From Oxytricha trifallax (Eukaryota; Ciliophora; Spirotrichea; Sporadotrichida; Oxytrichidae), in the NCBI GenBank assembly GCA_000711775.1, contig ARYC01017931.1:34616-98615 (forward strand): a DNA stretch of 64,000 nt. Direction: 5' to 3'. The translations under genes and the position numbers were made by a program. Each line of letters opens with the position of its first letter. Positions within the stretch are counted from its first letter, which is position 1. Shown here piece after piece: positions 36,526 to 48,334 of the stretch. The notes beneath the pieces are model-generated. The model saw only the letters and a program-made list of their open reading frames with translations. It did no database searches and was not told the DNA's origin.

Positions 36526-36938
36526 TTGTAGGAATACATTCGATTTAGGAAAATAAATTAAAATTAAATTAACTAAATATTAAATTCATGGCAGCTATAA
36601 AATCCAAAGTGACTCAAAATTTTAAAAAATAGATTCTACGGTAGATCCCGGAATTATAATATGATTTTGCTATAGGCAATATTCCTGAATCATCCAGGAA
36701 GCGAGATATTTTGATTTTGAGCTAACTCCCACAACCAGTATAATCGGTTTTTCTTGCTTGGGCGTTGAGATAAATTCATTATAGCAATAACAACCACCGT
36801 CTCATTTTTAATGCGCTATCCAGAGAGTATAATATTGTCATGGTTTATAGACATTTTCCAAAAACATAACTGAAGGTAATTAATAATTAATTAATTTTAA
36901 TTTTAATTCATTTTCCCAAATCGAATGTATTCCTACAA
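36526..36938. mobile_element. 413-bp MITE, family A, copy 1
   Basis: Terminal inverted repeats start TTGTAGGAATACATTCGATT and end with the reverse complement AATCGAATGTATTCCTACAA. The inverted similarity continues through ATTAAAATTAAATTAA. The interior holds GATCCCGGAATT, a TTTTGATTTTGAGCTAACTCC block and TAGCAATAACAACCACCGTCTC. A second copy at 60168-60581 matches along its full length in the same orientation. No ORF. No clear target duplication; ATTAT and ATAAT flank the two ends. Confidence 0.85.
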
Positions 36939-36939
36939 T

Positions 36940-37160
36940 AATGAAGCTAATCACGAATACAGCGATTTTAACCAAAAAGCCTTATTTTAATTACTTATAA
37001 ATTTCTATTTGTATTATAGTTCTTAAGTCAATCCAATAATTCTACCTTATGTGAATTTGTGAATTAGAGAAATTAAATAAAAGAGATTAAAATTTAATTG
37101 GAGATCTCTAATATATTAAAAATTCTCAAAAAACTAAAGGTAATCATTAATACTTACTAT
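36940..37160. other. AT-rich DNA, nothing recognised
   Basis: Short AT-rich spacer between the MITE and the 37.2-kb GC-rich island. Confidence 0.5.
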
Positions 37161-37169
37161 AAATTTTAT

Positions 37170-37430
37170 ATCAAATAGGGACCCACCTTAAAGATGGGGA
37201 TAGACATTCTTTTTTTTTAGAAATTTTTCCATCTTTTTTTTTTCCTATTATTTTTCCAAAAACCTATTAGGGCCAGTTTGTGAAATTTTTTACATCAGAA
37301 ATGTAGGCATTCGGGGACCGACTGAAATGTTTTCCTATATGTGATTCCCAAAAAAAATTTTTTTCTTGCTCCATTGGTCCACTGGTCCTGACCCCCCTCG
37401 TTGCTCGCTTCGCTCGCAATTAATAGTAAG
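37170..37430. other. GC-rich island with repeated GCTCGCTTC motif
   Basis: It stands out from AT-rich flanks with homopolymer T and A runs, GGGACC/GGTCC pairs, TTGGTCCACTGGTCCTGACC and the repeat-like TTGCTCGCTTCGCTCGCAA. There is no coherent coding frame. The sequence can fold into short stems. Origin and role unknown. Confidence 0.4.
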
Positions 37431-37439
37431 TATTAATTA

Positions 37440-40400
37440 ATTCTACCTTATTAAATTTATAATATAAATAAGTGTTTACTACTATATTTATCCTAAAATA
37501 AGATATATTTTGGCATATTAAAATTAAAATAAACTTAATCAATATGTAAGAATTGTTTATTTAATATCAATGTATTATGGCAACTTTTATTGAAATAATT
37601 AATTTTTAATAAAAAATTTATAAAAATAGATCCGTAACTTTCTAACCTCACTATGATTTCCGAGCACCTTTGCCATTAATTTCAATAATAATTAAGAATT
37701 AAGTAAAAACTCCAACACTCTGATCTGTTGATGAAAAATTTTATATTTTATATTAACCATTTCTCATCAATTTAGGTTTACTAATCTTTTTTTAATCTCC
37801 TCTAACTTTATTTTATCCCCATTAATTATTTATTGCAGTGAGTTTTTGGATATATGAATAAAATATTTTTTTATCTAACCTTATTTCTTTAAATTAGAGT
37901 TTAAGCTAAATGCTCTTAAATTTTTACAAAACTATTTCATTTGAGCTTGGTTTTAAATTTTGTCTCAGTTAATGTTGAGGTTTTGTTTTGAGTTGGCTTT
38001 GTGTTCCAAGAGTATACTTCATCTTTTTCTAGATAGTTCGGATTTCAGTACAAAAATCATTAAGGTAAAAAATAAATGCGTTTTTCGATTATTTCAACCA
38101 ATTGTCAGTTAAATGAGAATCAACACAACAATGCTAACATTCGGTATTTTATGCTTTGTTCTCGTGTTTATATAGGGCAGCTATTACTTCTTCATAAAAT
38201 TTATAATATTACTACTAATCAAAGTGAATAATACTATTATATGACTCTTTTTACTTTATTCTTTATAAATATTCTATTTTTAATAAATATTTTTTCTTCT
38301 AAATTCTTAAAATGATTAATTATTTTAAATAAAATTTGAATATTATGATTATTTATAGCTTATTCAAAATTAATACTTTGGATAGTTTTTGAATGTCTTT
38401 TTTATAAGTATTGTTTATTGTTAAACCACAATTGAATGAATTCATTACTATTAAAAGTGGTCATATAGATTTCTAGATCACTTAATACACTATTGTAAAT
38501 TAAATACAAAATATAGGAAATGATAAAATATAAAAATGAAAAAAAACAGACATAAAATAAAAATATAAGTAATATTAGAACTAATAATAACAATGTTCAA
38601 TGGAAAAAGACCGTTATTACAACTTTTATTAAGAAAATGCTAACTGATCTTAATTACATTATGTCTGATTTATATTTATTTAAAATTTTTGAAATTGTTA
38701 TATTTTAGAGAAGCATGTTTTGACATTTATGAATGATATAAATTAGAATAATTTTAAGATTATTAGAGTATTTATTTTTTTTGAAATGATTTCGTCTAAA
38801 TTAGAGCTTATCATATATTGCTTTAATTTCCTAAAATTTTATTTATACTTTCCTTTGTGCTTTATATACTTGAAACCTAAGAAAATATTTTAGTAAATGC
38901 CAAAAAATGGTTAAAAATGAGGAAATATAATTTGCATTACTAAATAAGGCTATCTTGCACTGAAACCTCTATGATATATTTTTATTTATAGAATCTAATT
39001 TTATTCATTTTTAATTTGAGTTAATCACAATTTTAAATTTCAAATAATTCACATATAATAATAGATAAAAAATATTTCCAATATAGGTAGTGATATTCAG
39101 GGTAACATAAAATTCTCCTTCAAATTTTTAAATGCAATTATATATCCATAAATTATTGCTTTAAATATTTATTATTATTCTAAATTTTTAATTCACGAAT
39201 TTTCATGGATTAATAGTTAGATATAAATTAGAGAAATTAAATCCAATCATTTTATATATTTTATTCATTTTAAGTCTATTAAAAATGCATAAAAAATAAA
39301 AAAAGACAATATTTTTTAATGTTTTTACCATTTAAAACTCGATTACTTCTTTAATTTACCTCTTCGAGAATAGTTTTTTAATGAAAATTTTAGAATTCAT
39401 TAATAAATTTATATAAAGAGATCATTACGATTAACAATTCTCTCTAATCTTTACTTATTCTTTTTATCTGACTTATGTTATTTTGAATTAAATTTATCAA
39501 AAAGATCATAAATTATTTATTTATGAAACAATTTTCTCTTATCTGATTCACATTTAACGTTTTTTATGGATCTTGTAAACGATCATCGAAACTAAAATGC
39601 ATAAAATTCTATCCTTACACTTACTTTTATTAACATTCTGACTATTTTAATTTTTGATAATGCTCTCCATTAATAGTTCTATAAGAAATTTAAATAAACA
39701 TCCTTCAAAATCTAATTATTTTTAGTGTTTATTTTTTATTAACAAATAATAAATCACAAACTTAAATTATAAAAATTTTGGTAAGGGAAACATTTATAAT
39801 TAGTCGAATTTTTAGTTAATTAAATATTCACACAAATCATATATAAATTTAATAAAATGGAAAAATTAAATTGATTAAATAAGTAGTACACGAAATAATT
39901 ATGAGAAATATCATAAATTCAATTATAAAGTTATTTAATCATTAATTTTGCTTAACAGCATTGTTTCTTGTTCTTATCGTTTTAATAGCCAAATGAATTG
40001 GTAGATTATTTTAAATTCTTTTTAAAAAAGGTTTCTTAGAAAAATTTGTACTTATTATTTATATTTTTACATGATTTCCATAAAAATTTAATTTAAAAAT
40101 ATAGTACTTTGTGTAGCCAACGATTTTTAATTTATATTGGCGCTCATTTTACCACTTAAAATTAATTAACGTTAATTAGTATAATTTATGATTAAGATGC
40201 TCATTATTTATGCTATATAATCAAACTTATTTTGATCGTAATAATTTAACCGAGTAGAGATATATCAGAAAAGTTCTTTGATATTGATAAATTTAGTATG
40301 TTAAATACTATATTCTAATAAATTTTAAACTCCTAAAATCCAATTTTATTTTATGCTGCTAAAACATCTTAAATTCATTAGTTCCATTATTTGTTCATAA

Positions 40401-42750
40401 CTAATATCAAAATAGGTTTTTAATTGATTAGATTAAGTGTTAAATATGATATTTTTGTCGTAATTTGGCATAAAATTAAATAAAAAATATTATTTATTGG
40501 CTAGTTTTTCAAGTTAAAGTATAACTACACAAGTAATTTAGTTTACAAATTTAATTTACAAATAAAAACTTAAAATTAAAAAAAATTATAAATAAGTCTT
40601 GAATTGTTAAACTATAATAGAATTAATTTCATATATAATAATAGAGAAGATAAACAAATATATTTCAAGCATATTCTTAAAATCTGCTTTTTGTAATAGA
40701 TACCAGAAAAATACGGATTTTACATATAGAGTACTATTAGTAATCTACAATTAATTTCCAAGAATATGTAATTTATATAAATAAAGGTTTTAAAGTAACC
40801 ATTAGAGTGTGAATCAAATGAATCAATAATCTAATGATATAATGGAATTAATTTAAGTAACCAATAATTAATCATAAAACAATTATATTTATCAGACGAG
40901 ACATAAAATAAATAAATAAAGCGTTAATTATAAGAAAAATAAAAATATTTGTAAATAAAAAGTACTGAATAAAATCATTGAATAAAACAAATTTTTATTT
41001 TATACAATTATATGTTTAAAAAAATTTGTAAAGCAACTTTGGCTTTATTAGATAGTATTTATGTTTAAAAATTTTATGGGATTCTAAAAACTTAATTTGC
41101 AATGTTGTGGATAATAATGGGAGTTAAGTTTATATTTAATTGTTGTTTATTTTTTTTGAATATGATAAATATAAATTACCTAAAATTAATAAAAATTTAA
41201 TTAATTTAACATAGAAATGTGGGAAAACTAACATTTAAAATTAGAATTATCAGTTTAAATATATTCTATTTTTAAGATAATATCAAATGAAATATTTTTT
41301 TGATTTTATTATTATTTAATAATAATAATAATATTTACTTAAAAATTAATCCTTATCATATCACATTAAGAATCAGTTTTTAACTTTTTATTTTTGCAGT
41401 TACCTCTGAGGACATCATATCAATAGAATTATAACAAAATTCAACTATTTTCAGTATAACATACATAAAATATTTAATATAATATTAAGTTAATCAAATA
41501 TTATAATAAAAATTTGTTATAGATATCTAGGTATACAGATTTCAAAAAAAATGTACCTCACTTCGGGTATTTTATACAGGAGTATTTGTTAATTATACAT
41601 TAAATGAAATTTAATAGTGGATCTAATGCTAACTTTTTATATCCATATATTTTAAACTTGAAATACAAAATTAAGTTAAAGAGAGTAAAAAATAACTTGC
41701 ACTATAATGGTCTTTTATTTGGCTTTTATACGATAAACCAATAAATCAAGAAATTTTCCTTAAATTTATTGTTATCATGTCGAATATTTTACTTTTGCAA
41801 TGACTTTCTATTAGGCTTTAGAAAAGACAATTTTATTAATCCTTTGAATATTGTTTGAAAATTTAGATGAAGATAGTGATTAATCATGCTAATCGAATAA
41901 GATACAAAATGACAACAAGATAGAAGCATTAAACAATAAATAAATTTTAAAGATTTTAATATATATATTACTACCATATTTTTTAAGGAAGTCATTAAAT
42001 CATAAATTACTTAGATTCATTGAGGATAGTTAAGCAATCAACAAGGTAAAATCTAAAACATAAAAAGGAATATAGGAGTAGGTTCATAATCATTATCCTT
42101 AATTTAAAAATATAAAGTTTGTTAAGAATAACCCTGAGAATCAAAGGGATTCTATTTTGATAAAGAAATATAGTTGATTAAATTCCTTCTAAAGCAAATA
42201 TTTTATGAATAACAGTTTGGATAAATTAGGTTTATATAAATATCAGGGAACTTAAATTTTAGTTTATTAACACTAATATCATAAGGAGGTTGCTAAATAA
42301 TATATGATACTAATATATATATAAATATCTCAAATTGGTAAATATTATAAATATATTAAGACCCTTCTTTTCTTATATCATCCGTTAACTTTTAAAGATT
42401 ATCTTAAATAAAAATAAAAATCTAATTAACATGGCAAATTTAATATTATTTTTTTCAACAATTTTTTCTTAAACTTTGATAAGCTAAAATCTCTTATGAT
42501 AATTAATTTCACAAAAAATTATATCTATGTCATTTTCGCAATAAACAAATTGAATCGTTTAAGAATTGTTCTTATTTGCAACAACAACAATTATGAGAAT
42601 ATCTAATTCAACTAGTAATAAAATTTTAATATTTTAAAATATAATTAAGTTCGCTTGGACACAACCTAAAGCATTATATTTATTTGAATTATATAATTCA
42701 TCAATTTTATTTTTAATTTAAGTAATAATAAATTTAAAATAATAAATTAG
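37440..42750. other. AT-rich DNA, nothing recognised
   Basis: Long monotonous stretch. Standard-code ORFs at 38402-38593 and 41789-41995 (minus) have chance-like hydrophobic composition. Confidence 0.5.
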
Positions 42751-42759
42751 AAACTTAAT

Positions 42760-45150
42760 CAAACAGACAAAGGCAGAAACTAAATGGATTGACATGACAA
42801 GCAAAAGAGAAGGAATACAATGAAATTCATAGAAGAAAGCTAGGATCTAATCCAAGTGACATAAAGAATACAAGATTATTTTAAACATTCAAGCTATATT
42901 CCAACAAATCAAACCCAAAACCAAAATGTTTAATTTAATGACAATAATAATAATAAAAATTTAAATAACTTTAAAGATGTTGCTAGTGAAAACCGTCTAC
43001 TTCACTCTTATCAGGCAGTCAGGTAGTTTAAAAGATGGGTGTGAAAGTATGAAAGATTTGTTGAGAATCAAAGGAGCAAAATAAAGAACACAAACAATAA
43101 GTAGTAAAAAGTAGATATTGGCACAAATTATTGAACGAAATTTCTGTCTTCAGAATGTAAGATACTGAGTTTTAAACCTAAATAAGATCAGAATAAGAGT
43201 GTTAGAGGATAAAACCAACTTCATTTGGGCTAGCTGAAATTAAGATTATTGGACTAAACAATAAGAAGACCACACTGATGTAGTACTCTAGATAAATAGC
43301 TGGAAATACCAAATGATAACTGTAAGCATTAAGATAATTCTAAATTATAAATATTCTCAAAGTGAAGAGATTTACTCTATATTTAATTACAGTGAACATA
43401 CCAAACTGCTCGAACGATGAAATTAAAGTGCTATAGAATAATATGATGTTTATGATTAGATCGATTTAATAAAAATGCAAAAGCTTAAAGTTCATATTTA
43501 ATGCGCGACTACTACCACATCAAAAACTTAAGCCCAGAGATTGAAAAACGAAGTCTTCATTTAATAATACCATGATAAGTGAGTTCTCATAACAAAGGAA
43601 ACTAAATCGATTAATGAATGTCTAGTACAGATGCTACATAATAGGAATTAGATCGATTGAGAGTAAGGAATCGCAAACTAATAATGGTAAAACTTAAGAT
43701 CAAATACCAATAAAATGACAAGAAATTGATCTACAAAAAAAGAAATATTAGAATTACATAAGTAAGAAAGTAATGATGGGAAATTTTCATAAAAGATGGA
43801 AGCGTGCCAAAGAAACTGAATTATAACAATTGATAAGAAATTTCTCTAAAAATAAATATTAAGCTAGAGCATGACAAAGTGTAAGTGTTAAAAACATCTG
43901 CTTTAGGGCAATTACGAAAGGGTGATAATTTGAAAACAAAATCTTCCAAAATACAAAAACAGTAGAATGAAGCTATAAGGAATATGTAATAATGATAAGA
44001 GAGTAATTGGTAAGTAGATTAAATAAAAAACAGAAATAATTATTTTATCAATTAAAGATACAATCATTAATGAGGAAAGAGTATAACTAGGAGATTAGAC
44101 TAGCTTAAGGTAGTTAAATACTACAACGATCTGTTAATGGATGAGGATAAAGACAAACATAAACCATAACTTGCCCTTATTAAATGACACTAACACTTGC
44201 GACATTATCAGAAGTTTAGAAAATATGAAAATATCAAATCGAAAATGGTAAACCTCATTTTACATTAAAATACATAACATGAGTCCAAAAAACAAAAGGA
44301 TCTTAATAAAAGGTAATTTATAAAAAAAAACAAATTTAATGGACATCATGATACTATAAGCTAGAATAGAGCAATAGTGTGAGTTAAGAAATGAACCTTC
44401 AATGTAGTAAACACAAAATTTGTGTTAACACCAGTAACATGAAAAATTGTGAAGCAATCATCCAAGGAAAAGATCTAACAAGATTTTCTAAAATGCTAAG
44501 AATAAAAAAGATTAATAGTGCTAGACAGCAAATAGTAAATTTATATTATCTCAAATAAGATATGACTAAATAATAGAATTGGATCTTTTGATAGAGTTGG
44601 CCATAAAAATCAAAGTGTAGTATCAAGTCGAAGCGGAATAAAGACCAAATCAAAATGTAAAAATAATAATGAAACGAGCTTAATAATTATTTGGTAGCAT
44701 TTCGTAGATAATTATAATTAAAATAATAAATTGTTAAACTAAATGAAAAAAGCATAGATGAACAGGCAATGAAAGCTAAATGAAAATAGATAAGAAAAAA
44801 ACCCACCAACAAATAAACAAATACAAGAATAAGTTATAATGATGAAAAAGCTGAATTAATTCATTGAGAACGTCTAAAATTTCACTGAGGTATCTCTACT
44901 ATAAAGAGCGGGAACCCAAGTTAAATAACCTTAGAGTAAAGGAAAACATAGATATGATTAGAAGCTCGAATACCACTGGACATATCACTATTTGATATGA
45001 CGAGTAGTTACTATACAGCAACTAGAGAAATTAAAAGCAGATTTAGTCGAGGAACATAAATTAAAAGATTCTAGCTCCGTAATATAGATGAAATTTAAAA
45101 CAAGAAGGAGACAGAGCAGTGAACTACAAGCAAAAAATACATCAGGTTAG
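42760..45150 (+). pseudogene. A-rich decayed coding block, retroelement-like
   Basis: The plus strand is far richer in A than T over 2.4 kb, with sharp edges, like the retroelement at 9-17 kb. Protein-like stretches follow one another in shifting plus frames: NRLLHSYQAVRQFKRWV at 42985-43040, KKVMMGNFHKRWKRAKETEL at 43760-43820, IQGKDLTRFSKMLRIKK at 44460-44510. The most convincing is 44840-45150 (RVVTIQQLEKLKADLVEEH, KDSSSVIQMKFKTRRRQ). Many TGAs break it. No reverse-transcriptase motif was found. It could be another LINE, perhaps its first ORF or 5' part, or a different decayed mobile element. Confidence 0.45.
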
Positions 45151-45154
45151 AAAC

Positions 45155-46790
45155 TAATAGTTTGATTTAAATTTATTTAATTATTCTTACCTTTTATTTA
45201 TTCAACTCCTTAATATAAATTTTCAAATTCTAATTATATAAGCATAATTACTTATTGAATTTCATTCACATTTTTTCCAGCACGTTAAATAAAAGCTATA
45301 GATTACTTGAAGTTTTTTTTTACATATTCAATTTAATTTATTTTTTATAAACTTGAATACCTAATTATAATTAATTATCTTATTATATAATATAAGACAT
45401 GGATTTGGTAATGAACTAAATTTCATTTAAAATAGAATAAAAAGAAGAAATTGGCAATACTTATTAAATATATTGAATTAGCTTGTATCTACAAATTAAA
45501 TTTATTTTACCAATAGTTATATTAATATATAAAAAGCTTTATAAATTAAATTATAAATTTCAAATTATACTCAACATCTTTATTACTCATTAAAAATTTA
45601 CAAGCTAATTTATATAATATTAAGTTTTATCAATATAGGAATTTTTATTAATTTTTAAAAGTTAAACTTAAATATTTATAATTTTTGTCAAAGAAATGAA
45701 CAGTGTTTAATTATATCGTGTCTTTATTTAATTAATCAAATTAAAATATTCATATAGCAATTAAGTAAAAAAATGAAACAATTCATATATTCCATTTATT
45801 ACTATGCAAAATCACAGAAAAATACTGATTGGAAATTTATTTCGGTCTAATAAACTATAATTCTTTATTTTTAATTTTTAATCACTCTAATTAATTACTA
45901 TAATCATAAACTATAAATGAAATTAATTTCTTCAATTACTTTTCTAAGAAATATATATATGATAAAACCTTTCCTCATTTTACCATTAATGACTGGCAAA
46001 CTACTATAAATAGTATAATAATGAGGTTAATGCTAATTGAAAAGAAACTAAATTGTAATATTGTATCTTTTCCTTAGATCAACTTTTTCAGCATTTAAAA
46101 AAGGCCTTTTCTAATTATTTATTATATCTTATTTTCTTAGAGTCTAAACTTCACCTATTTTCATATATAATTATCTTGCTTAAATTCTAAAGAATTCAAG
46201 ATATCATAATAGATAGAAAAAAATTTGCTCTAAAGCTAGAGTTAAACTAATTTTTATTTATAAGTTGATTTAAGAGGGTAGCTTAACAGTATCTTTTGAA
46301 GCTATTTTTTGCAAAAATATTGACATAACATTAATTTAATTAATTATTATTTAACCTACATTATGAACTAAAATAGCTATTTCAATATTAGGTTTAAGAA
46401 TTTATGGATTTCAACATAATACAATATTAATTTCTTTGAGATATATCTTCCTTATATTTCATCCCTAAACACATTCAGTGAAAGAATTATTAAAAATATC
46501 TATTATAAGTAAAAATTGTGATTTTTAATGTATTAATTCTGTATTTTTGGGTATATAAGGACACCTACTCTTTTACACTTATTCATTTATATTAAAAATT
46601 ATTGCTTAATAATGCATTATAAGTTGAACCATAAATGTTTTCATGTTAACTCTGATGATTTTTCAAAAACACTTCGAATTTTGTTAAAGATCGAATCAAA
46701 TAAAATGATTATAAAAGTAAAGACTTAATGAAATTTTATAATAATTAAATAATCCTACAAAAATTAATTCAACTAAGGATTATTAACTTA
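45155..46790. other. AT-rich DNA, nothing recognised
   Basis: No coherent coding or repeats seen. Confidence 0.5.
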
Positions 46791-46799
46791 GAAAGTTAA

Positions 46800-47885
46800 G
46801 TAAAAGAGTTGGAACGAGGAGGGACAGTCGAACCGTTCTAAAGATAGAGGCAAAAATTTGTCTCATTAATCTGAAAAGCGAACTTCCCCCAGCTGGACCG
46901 TAGGGTCCGGAGGTGTGTTTTACAAAGAAGTACATACATACTCACGAGTGGCCCTAAATCATAGAGTATGTCAGATTTGACACCCTTAAGTCAGTACATT
47001 CTTTTAGCACCCGTTCACAACCTAGCTAGGTACTGCACACAACCCTAGCACAACTGGAGCACACACTCACTATTAGGTTTTCTTAATTTTCGAATTGATT
47101 ACCTAGAGTCTAGCTATTGCAAACAAACAAAACAGTGAGCTTACGTCCAATTAGTTCACTTACTCAGCTCCACACCAAACCCCCCCAAAGTCCAACTCTC
47201 TGTTCATGGTGACATTTTCAACTTCAAACTAGGTATGAGGCCTGACCGAAGAAATTCAGTCATTTAGTTATAAACATCTCTCAAACAGTACTACAAAGAA
47301 CTAAACAAGTATATAGACTTTAACACTGTCCAAAAACCTCATATAACAAACAATCCTTTCAAAATTTATTCCTTAGCCTTGAATCCAAAGTTCAAGAAAA
47401 ACTTAGTGAGACCATTTTCTCTCTATACAATAGAGAATTACACTAAGATATGTTTTAGAAGGAATCACTCCCAATTTCTCTAATAAGTCATTAACAAAAA
47501 TTTCACGTATACTACTACTAAATAGTAATAACAAAATATTAGAGAATCACCCCAAAATATCGAAAAAGTTGACCCAAAGATATGACGGGAATCACCCCAA
47601 AAATTTTCGGCTATTTAATATAAAAATAAAAATACCTTATCAACTAACAATATTTAACCAAGGGAGTATGCACCACTTAAACAAAAGTTATACTTATATG
47701 CCAACAATAAAAACTCTGGCTCAAAGCCAGAGAATCCTACTTTTGAAAACCCAGAAACCCCTAAATCCCTAAACCCCATAGATTTATAGAGTAAATCTGG
47801 ATATTACCCAATACAATTAACGATATGCTCTAAATATTATTTAAAAGATTTGGGACTTTTATATACTATATAATAATAAAGTTTA
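46800..47885 (+). CDS. Upstream coding region of the 47-kb gene
   Basis: The composition changes abruptly at about 46.8 kb. From 47150 a plus frame reads coherently for about 240 codons with glutamine TAA/TAG: SVHGDIFNFKLGMRPDRRN, KQYYKELNKYIDFNTVQKP, KKNLVRPFSLYTIENYTK, KPENPTFENPETPKSLNP. One TGA occurs at 47583-47585. Upstream (46800-47180) other plus frames are protein-like, and a frame change falls at the C7 run 47180-47186. The product is rich in Asn, Gln and Pro. A near-repeated GAATCACCCCAAAA occurs at about 47544 and 47591. The relation to the 92-residue ORF that follows in another frame is unresolved: it may be a second gene, or the same gene after an intron ending in TTTCAG at 47900. 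Not recognised. Confidence 0.5.
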
Positions 47886-47892
47886 ATTAAAA

Positions 47893-48171
47893 ATGTTTCA
47901 GGAAGTGGGTTTATATGATCTGAAGATCAATGGGAAATGGTGCCCTATCTGCAACTCCGTTGACTGCATGGAAAACAACTACAGAACGCTGAGAGCTTTC
48001 GATGAAACTATGCAAGAACTACAAGAATTTGTAGAGTTCGGAGTTTACGATGGAGTTAGCTCCATAGATAGCGAAGAAGAAGAGAAAGAGATTGAAAAAC
48101 ACATACTCAATTTCTACAGAGAAAGAGTATACTTAAGACAGTTGTGGGCTCACGAGAATTCACTATTTTGA
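47893..48171 (+). CDS. 92-residue Cys-containing acidic protein
   Basis: ATG 47893 to TGA 48169-48171, uninterrupted under either code, with GC content well above the surroundings. The product begins MFQEVGLYDLKINGK and has a C-x2-C-x4-C cluster (WCPICNSVDCMENN) at residues 17-27 that could bind zinc. It then carries an acidic stretch (SSIDSEEEEKEIEKH) and ends RQLWAHENSLF. All four glutamines are CAA/CAG. It lies just downstream of the 46.8-47.9 kb coding region and upstream of two stem-loops. A TTTCAG at 47895-47900 could be a splice acceptor, in which case the first codons would be intron. Family not recognised. Confidence 0.65.
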   Translation: MFQEVGLYDLKINGKWCPICNSVDCMENNYRTLRAFDETMQELQEFVEFGVYDGVSSIDSEEEEKEIEKHILNFYRERVYLRQLWAHENSLF

Positions 48172-48255
48172 TTGAATCGTTAAAGAATTAATTGAAATAG
48201 AATGAGTGATGAGACAACCAAAGAGATTGAACAGATCAGATGATTAAAATAATAT

Positions 48256-48332
48256 TAAAAGGGCTTGACCCTTATATGCTTTAAAGCTTATTGATCGGGG
48301 GTCCCCAGAGACCTCAATGTGATCAATTTATT
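48256..48332. promoter_or_regulatory. Two stem-loops after the 92-residue ORF
   Basis: AAGGGCTTGACCCTT forms a five-base stem with a five-base loop. About 20 bp on, ATTGATC and GATCAAT bracket a GGGG...CCCC core (GATCGGGGGTCCCCAGAG). Both lie in the 3' flank, followed by (TTA)n. They could be 3'-end signals or structured RNA; this is inference only. Confidence 0.35.
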
Positions 48333-48334
48333 TT

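Noticed and set aside
47750..47785. CCCTAAATCCCTAAACCCC as a telomere tract
   Set aside because: It is irregular, not C4A4 in register, lies inside an open coding frame, and has no chromosome-end features.
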